NCBI GenBank assembly: GCA_934501535.1
Contig: CAKSUM010000003.1
Span: 62,001-126,000, forward strand
Reading direction: 5' to 3'
From: an uncultured Clostridia bacterium
GTDB lineage: Bacteria > Bacillota > Clostridia > UBA1381
DNA length: 64,000 nt
Each line of letters opens with the position of its first letter. Positions within the stretch are counted from its first letter, which is position 1. The notes beneath the pieces were generated by a model. It saw nothing but the letters and a program-made list of their open reading frames with translations. It was not told where the DNA came from and searched no databases. The translations under genes and the position numbers were made by a program. This document shows, one piece after another, positions 50,838 to 60,521 of the stretch.

Positions 50838-53024
50838 TTACTTTATGTATATCTCTTTTTTCAGGCAATCGCACACGCAACCTCCGGCATATATTTCAAA
50901 CTTACCCGGCTCTTTAAGATATTCCGCATTATTATCATAAAAACCAAGCTCGCTCGTATCAAGCTCAAATTTCTCCGTAACCTGTCCTCCTGCCGGAACA
51001 AACACCTTGCGGAACAGCTTCATCTCACGCACCGGCCGCACCATGCTTGCCGCGACATCATGCGTATAAATTTGTATGACTTCTTCACCGTCGGTATCGC
51101 CGATATTTTTGACCGTAACGGAAATTTCTATTTTCTCCCCGAACGCATACCCGCTCTTATCAAGAGTAAATCCGGAAAATTCAAATTCCGTGTAACTCTT
51201 TCCGTAACCGAAACAATACTGCGGGAAAAACGGTGCGTCAATGTACCGCGAGCACCACCAATCATGCTGCGGCGCCGGTCTGCCCGTATTCATCTGCGAA
51301 TAATACATCGTCGGACACTGCGCAGTGTGGCTCGGCATAGAGAATGCAATTTTTGCACTCGGATTATACCTCCCCGACAGCACATCACAGACAGCATGCC
51401 CCATTTCACTGCCGAGCGCGTAGGTGAACAGCAACGCGTCCGACAGTTCCGCCGCCCTGCCGAGAACAAGCGGTCTGCCCGATACAACCAGCGTTACCAC
51501 CTTTTTCCCGTGCGCTTTAAGCCGCTCCAAAAGTTCCTCCTGACGCGCAGGCAATGTCAGCTCCGCACGGCTCTCCGATTCACCGCTTATAACCTGGCTT
51601 TCACCTGCCACAAACAGCACCATGTCCGCGTCTTTTGCCGCATCTTCGGCAGCCGCGAGCATCGAGTCATTTGTAAACATATAATTATAGTCGCCGTTTT
51701 TATACATTTCCGTCTGCTGCAGGCTTGTGTCTACGAAATCATAACTCGGCGCGTAAATAACATTTTCTTCGCCGTATTCCTCGCGCACCGCGTCCAAAAT
51801 TGTAACGCAATCCGCAAGATTTGCTTTGCGCTCCGCCGCAACCCAGCCGCCGATTGTCGATTCTCTGTCCTCGGCAATTTTGCCTATTACCGCAATCTTC
51901 TGCGGTTTCATAGGCAGCGCACCGTTATTTTCCAGCAGCACAACGCACCGCTTTGCCGCCTCGCGCGCAAGCTCCCTCGCCTCCGTGCTGCACAGCGCCG
52001 CCGCTGCCTTTTCCTCATCAATATACGGATTTTCAAACAATCCCAATTTATCCTTTAAATCAAGCACGCTGTAAACGGCGCGGTCAATATCCGCCATGTC
52101 GGCTCTGCCCGATTTCAGTGCTGCTTCTATGTTGCTTTCATAGCAGTCCGACATCATTTCAATATCCATTCCTGCCTTGAGTGCCTTTACGCATGCGTCG
52201 AGCTTATCCTCCGCCGCACCGTGCGTGACTGTTTCACCCAAAGCGTTTGCATCGCTGATTACAAGACCGTCAAATCCCATTTCATCACGCAAAATGTCCT
52301 TTAAAAGCCATTTATTTATTACGCACGGTACGCCGTCCACCTCATTGAACGCCGTCATTACGCCCTGCGCACCTGCCGCTATTGCAGCGCGGTAGGTCGG
52401 AAAATATACATTATACATTTTGCTGCGGCTCATATCAACCGTGTTATAATCTCTGCCGCCCTCGATAGCTCCGTAGCACGCAAAATGCTTTACGCATGCC
52501 GCAAGGCTGTCATCTTTGTCAATTCCGCCGCCCTGAAATCCCTCAACGCGTGCTTTTGCAAATTCCGTGCCGAGGCATACGTCCTCGCCGCAGCCCTCGA
52601 AGCTCCTTCCCCAGCGCTGATCGCGGCTTACATCTACCATCGGCGCCCAGGTCATATGAATACCGTTTGCACGCGCCTCCGCCGCGGTTTGGCGGCAGGT
52701 CTTTTTTGCAAGCTCCGGCTCAAAGCTGCACGCCTCCGCAATCGGCACCGGGAACACCGTCCGATAACCGTGAATTATATCATGTCCGAAAAACAGCGGT
52801 ATCTTCAGCCGCGTTTCCTCCATTACTATTCTTTGCAGTTTGTTGAGCTTTTCCGGCCCGCTCAGCGATAAAAACGAACCGATTTTCCCGGCTTTCAGTT
52901 TTGCCAAAAGCTCCTCGTTCATATCTAAATTATCACTGTAAATCGACGTGCCGCATTGCACCAGCTGTCCGATTTTTTCGTCAAGCGTCATTTTCCCGAT
53001 TAAATCCGTCAGTCTTTTCTTCAT
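50838..53024 (-). CDS. GH3 family beta-glycosidase
   Basis: The 728-residue enzyme has the GH3 barrel with nucleophile D258 in GLVISDANALGE and KHFACYGA near 180, the C-terminal alpha/beta sandwich, and a fibronectin-III-like end (VTVKNIGDTDGEEVIQIY near 645). GH3 enzymes cut beta-glucosides or beta-xylosides from the non-reducing end. There is no signal peptide, so it is intracellular. AAAGGA is 7 bases before the ATG. It stands between the deacetylase and GH31 genes. Confidence 0.93.
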   Translation of the reverse strand: MKKRLTDLIGKMTLDEKIGQLVQCGTSIYSDNLDMNEELLAKLKAGKIGSFLSLSGPEKLNKLQRIVMEETRLKIPLFFGHDIIHGYRTVFPVPIAEACSFEPELAKKTCRQTAAEARANGIHMTWAPMVDVSRDQRWGRSFEGCGEDVCLGTEFAKARVEGFQGGGIDKDDSLAACVKHFACYGAIEGGRDYNTVDMSRSKMYNVYFPTYRAAIAAGAQGVMTAFNEVDGVPCVINKWLLKDILRDEMGFDGLVISDANALGETVTHGAAEDKLDACVKALKAGMDIEMMSDCYESNIEAALKSGRADMADIDRAVYSVLDLKDKLGLFENPYIDEEKAAAALCSTEARELAREAAKRCVVLLENNGALPMKPQKIAVIGKIAEDRESTIGGWVAAERKANLADCVTILDAVREEYGEENVIYAPSYDFVDTSLQQTEMYKNGDYNYMFTNDSMLAAAEDAAKDADMVLFVAGESQVISGESESRAELTLPARQEELLERLKAHGKKVVTLVVSGRPLVLGRAAELSDALLFTYALGSEMGHAVCDVLSGRYNPSAKIAFSMPSHTAQCPTMYYSQMNTGRPAPQHDWWCSRYIDAPFFPQYCFGYGKSYTEFEFSGFTLDKSGYAFGEKIEISVTVKNIGDTDGEEVIQIYTHDVAASMVRPVREMKLFRKVFVPAGGQVTEKFELDTSELGFYDNNAEYLKEPGKFEIYAGGCVCDCLKKEIYIK

Positions 53025-53089
53025 GTTACATTCCTTTCTTTCCCAAAAAGGCGGGAGCTGCCATAAAATCGGTGCTCCCGCGATTTCTG

Positions 53090-54667
53090 CTATTCTTCGT
53101 ACGGCACGGCAACGCTTTCCGGCTTAATTATGCATTTTTCACCGTTCACAAAACCGTACAGAGTGACGGTTTTGCTCGGATTATAGATATAATCCTCGCC
53201 GACCTCCACATTTTCAGCTGCCTGCTCATAGTCATAAATTTCTATGTTTGTAGCTTTCCAGATATCCTTATTTGCTTCAAGAACTTTCAAAAATTCCTCA
53301 AATTGCACAAGCGTTGTGCCTGATGTTCCCGTACCCTGCGGATTGTCCGGGAAATCGTGCGCATGTCCCCAGATTGACAGCATTTTGAACTCATTACTTG
53401 CGTCCTCGGCAAGGAATTTTTTGTACAGCGGACTTTCCTCCGCAGAAGCCGCGGTGTTAAGACCCAATGCGTCAAAATGCCCCGTCATTTTCCAATACAG
53501 CCAGCCGTCCGGATCATCTTTGTCCGGCATATCAAAGCTGTAGCCCGATGAGCTGTTGCGCGCATATGAATAACCCAGCTCCTTTACGTACGCCATAATT
53601 TCGTCATAATCGCTGCGTTCCGCAGGCGCGTGATACGGCCAAATCAATCCCTTGGGATATTCGCCGAAATATTTTTTTATCGTATCATGTCCCTGCAGAA
53701 TTGACGTTTTGCACTCATCTAACGTGTAAACCGTACCTTTTGAAGAATCGGTATTATACATTGCAATATGTGATGTGTGGTTCGCAACCTCATGACCGGC
53801 ATACAGATTTGTGAAATTATCCGGCAGACTGTCTTTGTTTACTCCGCCCGGGATAAGGTTGAACGTTCCCTTAATTCCGTGACGGTTCATTGCCTCAACA
53901 ACGCAATTGTCCCAGCCCTCACGTCCGTCATCAAAACTGAAGGTTACGGCTTTCTTTGTGAACGTCGGGAAGGTTATATCATAGTTTTCAATTGCACCTT
54001 TAGCGTAATCGCGGCTGTCGCAGAGAGGAATCATTCCGACAGTGCTGCTCCAGCAGAATGCCTTGATTTTTGCCGCATTCTCCGGTATCGCTATATTATC
54101 TATGCTGTCGCTTGTGCTGTCCTTATCGATTTTATTGTCATCGGTTTTCTGCACATCTATCAGGTTCCCATCTAAATCATAGCTTGCAATTACCAAAGTA
54201 TAGGTAAGATTGTCCAATCCGAACAGGTTATCTATCTTTACATTCGCGCTGACCGTTGACATCTTCGGCGAAATATCAAGCACCGCCTGTGTGAAATCAG
54301 CCGTAGCCGTTGCCTGCTTCACTGTCGATGTAACATTATTGCCCTCGTGACTGATATAGAGCTTATGCCCCGAAATATCATCCGTATTCAGCTTGAATTT
54401 AAAGCTGTATGAGCCGTCCGCGGCAACTGCGGTATCCTCAATATATGCGATATCGCCGTCCTCTAACGCTTCCGGATTTGCTCCGTCCTTTATAAGCAAC
54501 ACGGAAACATCATCTCCGGCACAGCTTTTGTCCAAAACGCCCGTTACTGCAGCACGCGAGGTTTCCGAATAAACCGACAGCTCCGCCTGTTCCGCCGCAT
54601 TAACATTCATGCCGGCAAACATACATATTGCCGCTGTCAATCCTGCAATTACAGATTTAATTTTCAT
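53090..54667 (-). CDS. Secreted polysaccharide deacetylase (CE4, NodB domain)
   Basis: The 525-residue protein has a signal peptide (cleavage near NVNAAE), two small beta domains to about residue 230, and a NodB domain from about 240: TFSFDDG gives D246-D247, HTSH (297-300) supplies zinc ligands and WPYHAPAERS the next motif. It removes N- or O-acetyl groups from a polysaccharide outside the cell. The inner beta domain ends in KIKAFCWSSTVGMIPL, a pattern also seen at the end of the neighbour upstream. AAGGAGG precedes the start. Acetylated xylan, pectin or peptidoglycan are all possible substrates. Confidence 0.9.
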   Translation of the reverse strand: MKIKSVIAGLTAAICMFAGMNVNAAEQAELSVYSETSRAAVTGVLDKSCAGDDVSVLLIKDGANPEALEDGDIAYIEDTAVAADGSYSFKFKLNTDDISGHKLYISHEGNNVTSTVKQATATADFTQAVLDISPKMSTVSANVKIDNLFGLDNLTYTLVIASYDLDGNLIDVQKTDDNKIDKDSTSDSIDNIAIPENAAKIKAFCWSSTVGMIPLCDSRDYAKGAIENYDITFPTFTKKAVTFSFDDGREGWDNCVVEAMNRHGIKGTFNLIPGGVNKDSLPDNFTNLYAGHEVANHTSHIAMYNTDSSKGTVYTLDECKTSILQGHDTIKKYFGEYPKGLIWPYHAPAERSDYDEIMAYVKELGYSYARNSSSGYSFDMPDKDDPDGWLYWKMTGHFDALGLNTAASAEESPLYKKFLAEDASNEFKMLSIWGHAHDFPDNPQGTGTSGTTLVQFEEFLKVLEANKDIWKATNIEIYDYEQAAENVEVGEDYIYNPSKTVTLYGFVNGEKCIIKPESVAVPYEE

Positions 54668-54681
54668 TTACGTAGACCTCC

Positions 54682-57474
54682 TTAATTAAAGCTTTCGCTG
54701 TGCAGCTTGCGTACATTTAACGCACTGCCGTCCCAAATAAAGATTTTTCCGCGCGCTGCATTCACCTCGGACGGTGCTGCTACATCAAAGCTTGTGCTGT
54801 TTTCAAGATCTGATACTATATGCGCGTCTGTCTTTACAATTTCATTTTCCTCCGAATAATACGCAGCTATAACCGTCAGATAATCTTTATTCTGCATAAA
54901 TCTGCGGTATATTATAGGCTGAATTGTCGCCTTATATCCGCCGTTTTCATTTTCCGTCAAAAGCGGCAGATTTTCGGTATATACAAGCTTTACATTGTCA
55001 AAATATGAATATCCGTCACCGTATGCGTACATCGCAACAGGGTAAGCAATATCATTCATCATGCTGTCGAGGTCGGCGTCTTTATATGTTCCCGACCAGG
55101 TTTTCGTACTGTCGGAGGTATCGGTAACCGTCCATGCAACCGTTCCGTCATCGCCAAATGTGACAACCCATTTTTCCGCCGCAAATGCTGTCGGTGTTTC
55201 TGTGTCTTGCGCATCTGCAAAAACATTCTCATAAACCGTCTGACCGTTCACAACCTTGCGCACATACGGCTGATTGCCCGTGTACTGGTTTGATAGCTTT
55301 GAATCATACGCCCTTGCCATGCAGAATTCCCAATATGTGTCCTCATATCCGTTTACAAGCGCACGTGCGCCGCGGCGCGAATCGCCCGTTCTTGAATTGA
55401 ACTCAAGTTTGGAAACCCATGCAAAATCCGCATTATCCGGCTTAAGGTTTACGGTTGTTCCGGTCTGGTATTGGTCGGAAACCGCAAGCTCGCCCGAGGT
55501 ATATCCGATATACGCGCTGCTGTATTTTTTATTGCCGGTATGGTAGCCGTATCTTGTTCCGGACAGCTGCCATTCATATCCGCTGCCCTTTGCCAGGGTC
55601 TGCGCCGTACCCGGTACCGAGGAAACTGCGTCAGCCGCTTCGCCTACGCCAAGCCCTTTATCGTATGAGTCGAAATAATCGGTGAAAGAATATCCCTCCT
55701 CCGGTTTTACTTCGTAACCGTCAAAATTCATTGCAACTGCGTCATACAGAGCATATCCGTCGCCGCAGGACTCCATTGACACCGGATAAACCGCATTTCT
55801 GCGCATCGACACAAGACTCTCATCAGTAAAGGTCATGTCAATTTTTTGTCCGCTCGAAAATGTCATACTTGCTTTAATGTCGCGGTAGCCGATTTCGGCA
55901 TTTATATCAACCGCCTTGCTAAAATCGTTTTTATCGGTTAATGCCGTTTCCGAAGAAACATACTGCACGCATTTTCCGTTTGAATATTTTGCTATAAACG
56001 GTGTGTACGGTGTAGCTTTATAGTTTGTTCCGTCACTTGCATTCGTCATGCTGTTGTAGGTATCCGGTCTTATTCCGATAACATAGAACGTTTTCTGCTT
56101 TTCGTCAGACAGCAGCTTAATTCCGTAGCTGATAGTGCTGCTGTTTTTATGTACATACACATCGGAAAGCTTGCTTGCGTCATAATTTTGCACCTTGACA
56201 TTCACGGTAGAATTATTGTTATATCTGTCCGCAATCATAAGCGCGGAATTTTTCAAAAAGCCTGCATAAGATGTCTGCGTTCCGTTTGTATTTGTCGCAT
56301 TTCTTCCGTAAACTCCTCCGAAAATATAGCTTGCGCCGTTATTCGTATAGATTGTTGTGTCCGTGCCGCTCGTAAACGCCGCTCCTGCAGGAACGTCCGT
56401 ACCGTCAACGGTTTCGGTCGGACAATTGTTGCCGTTTGAATCCTTACCAATCGCCGTACCCTCATACTCCGATGACGAAGTATCAAGGAAGGTTTCGGAA
56501 TAATCCCACGAATCGGTCAAGTCATAGCTGACCGACACGCCCTTAAATCTGCCGAAAGGCTTATTATATCCGACAAGACTCACCGGATAACGTGCGTTAT
56601 CCGAAATGTCCGCAAGAGCAGCGTCGGTATAATCGAAGCTTACGCCGCCCAGCTTTTCCGAAATAAACGATACCGTGATTTTGTTTGCCGCATAGTCGAT
56701 TGACGCGTCAAATTCCGTCCAGTTTCCCGGGTTGCTCCCCGGCGCATAATCGGGGCAGAACAGGATATTTGCGGTTTTTTCTCCGCTTATGTTTGTGATT
56801 GTATAGCTGTTTTCGTCATTTGTGTTCGTAATATTCGACACATTTGCAAGCGTAAGGCTTTCCTCCTGTCCGTTCACCACTTTTCTGAAAAACGGCCGCG
56901 GACTGTTTGCCTTTTCCAAAGTAACTTCATTACTGATTGCCGTGCCGTTCTGGCAAATCCGCGTCCAGTCCGGCCAGATAATGCCCATTTCATAAAAACT
57001 CTTTTCATCGGCGCTCACCATGAAACGAACCGAACGCGCACCCGTTTGAGTGTAACCGTTCACATGATACACTTTCCCGAGTTTATTCATACCTAAATCA
57101 AGATTTACCGCCGCAGCGTTCCGGTCTTGGTCCGAGGAAACGTACATACTGTCACTTGTCAGATATACACCCGAGTTTGTCGAGCCCTTCCATACGCCGG
57201 AGGTTTTCCACGAGCCGGCAGAATTTACACCCAAAAGCTTTGCATTGCCGCTTTCAAACGGAAGCATTGTTCCGGCTTCGGTATATTCCGTATTGTATCC
57301 TTCAAACCCATCATTAAATGTAATTACGCCGTTTTCGTTCTCGGTTTTTGAAGTCGCCGTCACTGTCTGTGACGCATTACCGGCAGCGTTTTTTGCCTGC
57401 ACCGGCAAACTGATTCCCGAAAGCGTTACCGACATCGCCAGCAGCACCGGCAATATCATTTTTTTGTTCTTCAT
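54682..57474 (-). CDS. Large secreted protein with three copies of a beta-rich module
   Basis: The 930-residue protein has a signal peptide (cleavage after VQA). About residues 50-322, 323-600 and 605-860 are three copies of one module, recognisable by [PT]-[FY]-x-x-K-x-x-NG in mid-module and YPVS/YPVA followed by a glycine-rich turn and aromatic-D near the end (ARYPVSLVGYN, AVYPVSMESCGDGYALYD, IAYPVAMYAYGDGYSYFD). The fold is probably a concanavalin-like sandwich. The last 70 residues resemble the small FxW beta domain of the deacetylase next door. No catalytic residues were recognised; carbohydrate binding is the best guess. AAAGGAG is 8 bases before the ATG. Confidence 0.85.
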   Translation of the reverse strand: MKNKKMILPVLLAMSVTLSGISLPVQAKNAAGNASQTVTATSKTENENGVITFNDGFEGYNTEYTEAGTMLPFESGNAKLLGVNSAGSWKTSGVWKGSTNSGVYLTSDSMYVSSDQDRNAAAVNLDLGMNKLGKVYHVNGYTQTGARSVRFMVSADEKSFYEMGIIWPDWTRICQNGTAISNEVTLEKANSPRPFFRKVVNGQEESLTLANVSNITNTNDENSYTITNISGEKTANILFCPDYAPGSNPGNWTEFDASIDYAANKITVSFISEKLGGVSFDYTDAALADISDNARYPVSLVGYNKPFGRFKGVSVSYDLTDSWDYSETFLDTSSSEYEGTAIGKDSNGNNCPTETVDGTDVPAGAAFTSGTDTTIYTNNGASYIFGGVYGRNATNTNGTQTSYAGFLKNSALMIADRYNNNSTVNVKVQNYDASKLSDVYVHKNSSTISYGIKLLSDEKQKTFYVIGIRPDTYNSMTNASDGTNYKATPYTPFIAKYSNGKCVQYVSSETALTDKNDFSKAVDINAEIGYRDIKASMTFSSGQKIDMTFTDESLVSMRRNAVYPVSMESCGDGYALYDAVAMNFDGYEVKPEEGYSFTDYFDSYDKGLGVGEAADAVSSVPGTAQTLAKGSGYEWQLSGTRYGYHTGNKKYSSAYIGYTSGELAVSDQYQTGTTVNLKPDNADFAWVSKLEFNSRTGDSRRGARALVNGYEDTYWEFCMARAYDSKLSNQYTGNQPYVRKVVNGQTVYENVFADAQDTETPTAFAAEKWVVTFGDDGTVAWTVTDTSDSTKTWSGTYKDADLDSMMNDIAYPVAMYAYGDGYSYFDNVKLVYTENLPLLTENENGGYKATIQPIIYRRFMQNKDYLTVIAAYYSEENEIVKTDAHIVSDLENSTSFDVAAPSEVNAARGKIFIWDGSALNVRKLHSESFN

Positions 57475-57524
57475 AGAGCCATCTCCTTTATTTATTAATC
57501 CGCCCCGTGCGGAATGGGTTACTG

Positions 57525-60500
57525 TTAATCAAAATTGTATATTGCATATCCTCTTGCTGTTCCCTCATGTATAAACGCAACAATTTTTGACGCCTTTCCG
57601 CCGTATTCGTTTGCAAAACGGATATCGTCGATAGTTGCATTGCGGCAGTACGGTTTTCCGCCGTTTTCATACCATGCAATCATGCCCATTTTCTGATATG
57701 CGGCATTGCGCACCTGTCCGACCATCTGTTCCGAACGGCGCAGAGCCGCACCGGCTGTGCCTCGCTGTATTACAAAGTTGCTGTTTGACACCTTTGAATA
57801 CGCTTCGCAGAAAATCGTGTACGTTGACATGGAGGACGCTACGGGCGCAACCTTCGTCATAGCCGTACTCTTTATATCAAACGCGTCATTTAATCTGCTC
57901 GGAGCAATAGGTATTCCCATAGCAACGCAGCCTGCAGAACTCTTTATAAGCTGCACGCTCGTTACCTCCTCCGAACGGTTTGACGTTCCGTAAAGATACA
58001 TAAGCTGTCCGCACTCCACGCCGTTTAAAAGATTTAAGTTGCGCGAAAAATATTCCTTGACCGTGCCCTGCTGTGCAACGCTGAATTTAAGCACCGCCTC
58101 GCCGTCTTCATTAAGCGCAATATACGATTTGTTGAACATAACGGGCGTTGACGCACCCTCGCTTGCACCGGTATAAATCTCCACATCGACGCTTTCCTGT
58201 CTGTAATGCACAACAAACGCCGGCAGGCAGTCGGTGACGTCATAAATGTCCAAATCCGCATTATTCAGCGCATTTTTATATGACGCAATGGTGTAAGCCG
58301 AATCTTCGTCATTTTCCTTTGCCGAAACGGCAAGCGTAAGCGTAGGCGCAAAATAACGTCCGATAATTCCGCTGCCGCTGCCGCCTGCGTCAACTATGTG
58401 TCCGCCGCCGTCATACATGAACTGATATGTCCCGTACGCCTCTCGCGTGAGCTGGGTATCCTCGGAATATCCCGGCGCAACTCCCGTTGACGCAGTTATC
58501 GTCTGAATTTCCGAAATAACATCGGTTTCATCTGTTTCATCGCCGTTTTCATCGGTATTTGCCATCGGCTGCGTTTTGTATTTGATTACCTGCGAATACT
58601 TAAATCCCCGTCCGGCAAGGGCTGCCGTTTCCTGAAGCTTTGCAGAAACATTATATTCCTTTATTCTTACGCCGTTTATCCTAAGTCTTGCAACACTCGG
58701 CATTTTTACCACTTTTCCGGCAGAGGTACAGATTTTGATGCTTTCAAGCCGGTCATCGTCATTAAAATACGGCTTGATTAAAAATCCGTATAACCATTCC
58801 GACGATGCCTCGGCGGTTTTTACGAGCTTGCCGTAAGCGTCGGTCAAAAAGGTCTGTTCGGCATTGTATTCAACATTTGCCCACTGCGCGCCCTCGAACA
58901 GGTTGACTTTGGCAACCGGGTATTCATCTTCGCCCAAAGTCATTTTATATTCTTCCGTATCCTTATCGTTAACAATTCCCGTTACCTTATTATTGCAGGA
59001 CACGATTTTCAGATATGAATATCCGGATTTAGGCATCGGTATTGCTCCGCTCTTATCGGTATAACCCCACGGCAGGTACACGCTGATGACGCTGCCGGCG
59101 GTAAATCCCGATGTCTGAACTTTATCGTTACCCTTTGAATCGACAACGGCAACGGGACTTCTCGCGCCGTTCACGTCATACAGCTCGATGTATGTATCGT
59201 CAACATTGACGGTGAACGAGCCTGTATTGTCCGTAAATCCGACGGTTATATCGCGTCCCTCGGTAACAACGCGGTTCACTGCATAATCGATGTATTCTTC
59301 TATCAGCACAAGAGAATTTGTTCCGCCGCGGTCATTTGAAATAATCCTTATACGTCCGTCGCGGATATTGAAAATACTCTCGGAATAAGACGTTTCGGGT
59401 TTTTGTCCGTTGTATAAAAGCGTGAAATCATTTGTAAGTTTCAGCTTTTTCAGGCGGTTTCCCACGCTGTAATAAAGCGTATTGGTCTGCGGATCAAATC
59501 TCTCCACGTCATCATCGCCGATAACCGTTTCCTCCACATATTTGTAGCGGCACATATACACCATGTTATCATCATCGTCATAATAATATGTAACCTTAAT
59601 ACCCAAAAATCCGTTAAAATCCTCGGTATCGGTCGAGTACCGTCTTCCGTCCACAACTATGTTTCCCTCAGACGCCGCGGACAGGTCGACAGAGCCTATT
59701 CTTGTCGCATTAACGATACCGTCAGCCTTTTTTATGCCGTAGTATCGGTAAAGCGGTGTGTTTTCATCATTTTTTGCCGAAGAATTTATATCGGTATCGT
59801 CAAACATGGGATTGTAAATCGGCGTTTCCAGCGCATTTGCCAAAAGTTTCGCCATTTCAATCCTCATGAGCGCCGCATGATTTTTTACCGAAAATTTATC
59901 AAGCAGTCCAACCTCGTCCGCAAGTGCGGTGTACGTAAGCGACGCGCCCGTTTTTTTATAGAACGCGTCATAGCCCAGCGCTTTCATGACGTAGGTCACA
60001 GCCTCGTCATAGGTTATTACGCTGCCCGGACGGAAGGTGTTGTTATCAAATCCGTCCTCGATAATTCCGTGCATAGCCGCCGTATAAACATCGGCATAAT
60101 AATCATCGGTTTTCTCCACGTCATAGAAAATTCCCGTGCCGTAATCATCGTGCTCCTCCGGCGCGAGCTGCACAAGTTTCATAAGCGCCTGCACAAACTC
60201 CAGACGGCTGACATACACATTCGGCTTGAACGAATTTCCTTCGTATGCCCCCATAATGTCCAGCACCGACAGTATTCCTGCCGATGACATATCCGATAAA
60301 TCCGAATATGACACCAATCCGCCGTCCGTAACGGTTTCTTCTTTTTCGTCTTTCTTTTCAATTATGTTTCCGTCCGCGTCAAATTCAACATCTGCATATT
60401 CCTGTCCCGGCTCAAATGCAGCCGTCTGCTTTTCGGCAAAAGCCGCACCCGGCAGAATTATGCTCACGGCTAAAATAAGACTGAGCAACTTTTTTCTCAT
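57525..60500 (-). CDS. Cell-surface protein with N-terminal SLH repeats
   Basis: The 991-residue protein has a signal peptide (cleavage after AFA), a short acidic linker, three SLH repeats at about 60-235 (SFKPNVYVSRLEF, TFRPGSVITYDEAVTYVMKAL and a weaker third) and about 700 residues rich in beta strands that I do not recognise. Asp-rich stretches such as YYYDDDDN and YFNDDD recur in it. SLH repeats bind wall polysaccharide and hold the protein on the surface. The ATG at 60500 has AAAGGGA 8 bases upstream; two earlier in-frame starts fit less well. Confidence 0.87.
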   Translation of the reverse strand: MRKKLLSLILAVSIILPGAAFAEKQTAAFEPGQEYADVEFDADGNIIEKKDEKEETVTDGGLVSYSDLSDMSSAGILSVLDIMGAYEGNSFKPNVYVSRLEFVQALMKLVQLAPEEHDDYGTGIFYDVEKTDDYYADVYTAAMHGIIEDGFDNNTFRPGSVITYDEAVTYVMKALGYDAFYKKTGASLTYTALADEVGLLDKFSVKNHAALMRIEMAKLLANALETPIYNPMFDDTDINSSAKNDENTPLYRYYGIKKADGIVNATRIGSVDLSAASEGNIVVDGRRYSTDTEDFNGFLGIKVTYYYDDDDNMVYMCRYKYVEETVIGDDDVERFDPQTNTLYYSVGNRLKKLKLTNDFTLLYNGQKPETSYSESIFNIRDGRIRIISNDRGGTNSLVLIEEYIDYAVNRVVTEGRDITVGFTDNTGSFTVNVDDTYIELYDVNGARSPVAVVDSKGNDKVQTSGFTAGSVISVYLPWGYTDKSGAIPMPKSGYSYLKIVSCNNKVTGIVNDKDTEEYKMTLGEDEYPVAKVNLFEGAQWANVEYNAEQTFLTDAYGKLVKTAEASSEWLYGFLIKPYFNDDDRLESIKICTSAGKVVKMPSVARLRINGVRIKEYNVSAKLQETAALAGRGFKYSQVIKYKTQPMANTDENGDETDETDVISEIQTITASTGVAPGYSEDTQLTREAYGTYQFMYDGGGHIVDAGGSGSGIIGRYFAPTLTLAVSAKENDEDSAYTIASYKNALNNADLDIYDVTDCLPAFVVHYRQESVDVEIYTGASEGASTPVMFNKSYIALNEDGEAVLKFSVAQQGTVKEYFSRNLNLLNGVECGQLMYLYGTSNRSEEVTSVQLIKSSAGCVAMGIPIAPSRLNDAFDIKSTAMTKVAPVASSMSTYTIFCEAYSKVSNSNFVIQRGTAGAALRRSEQMVGQVRNAAYQKMGMIAWYENGGKPYCRNATIDDIRFANEYGGKASKIVAFIHEGTARGYAIYNFD

Positions 60501-60521
60501 AATCATATTCCCTTTCATAAA

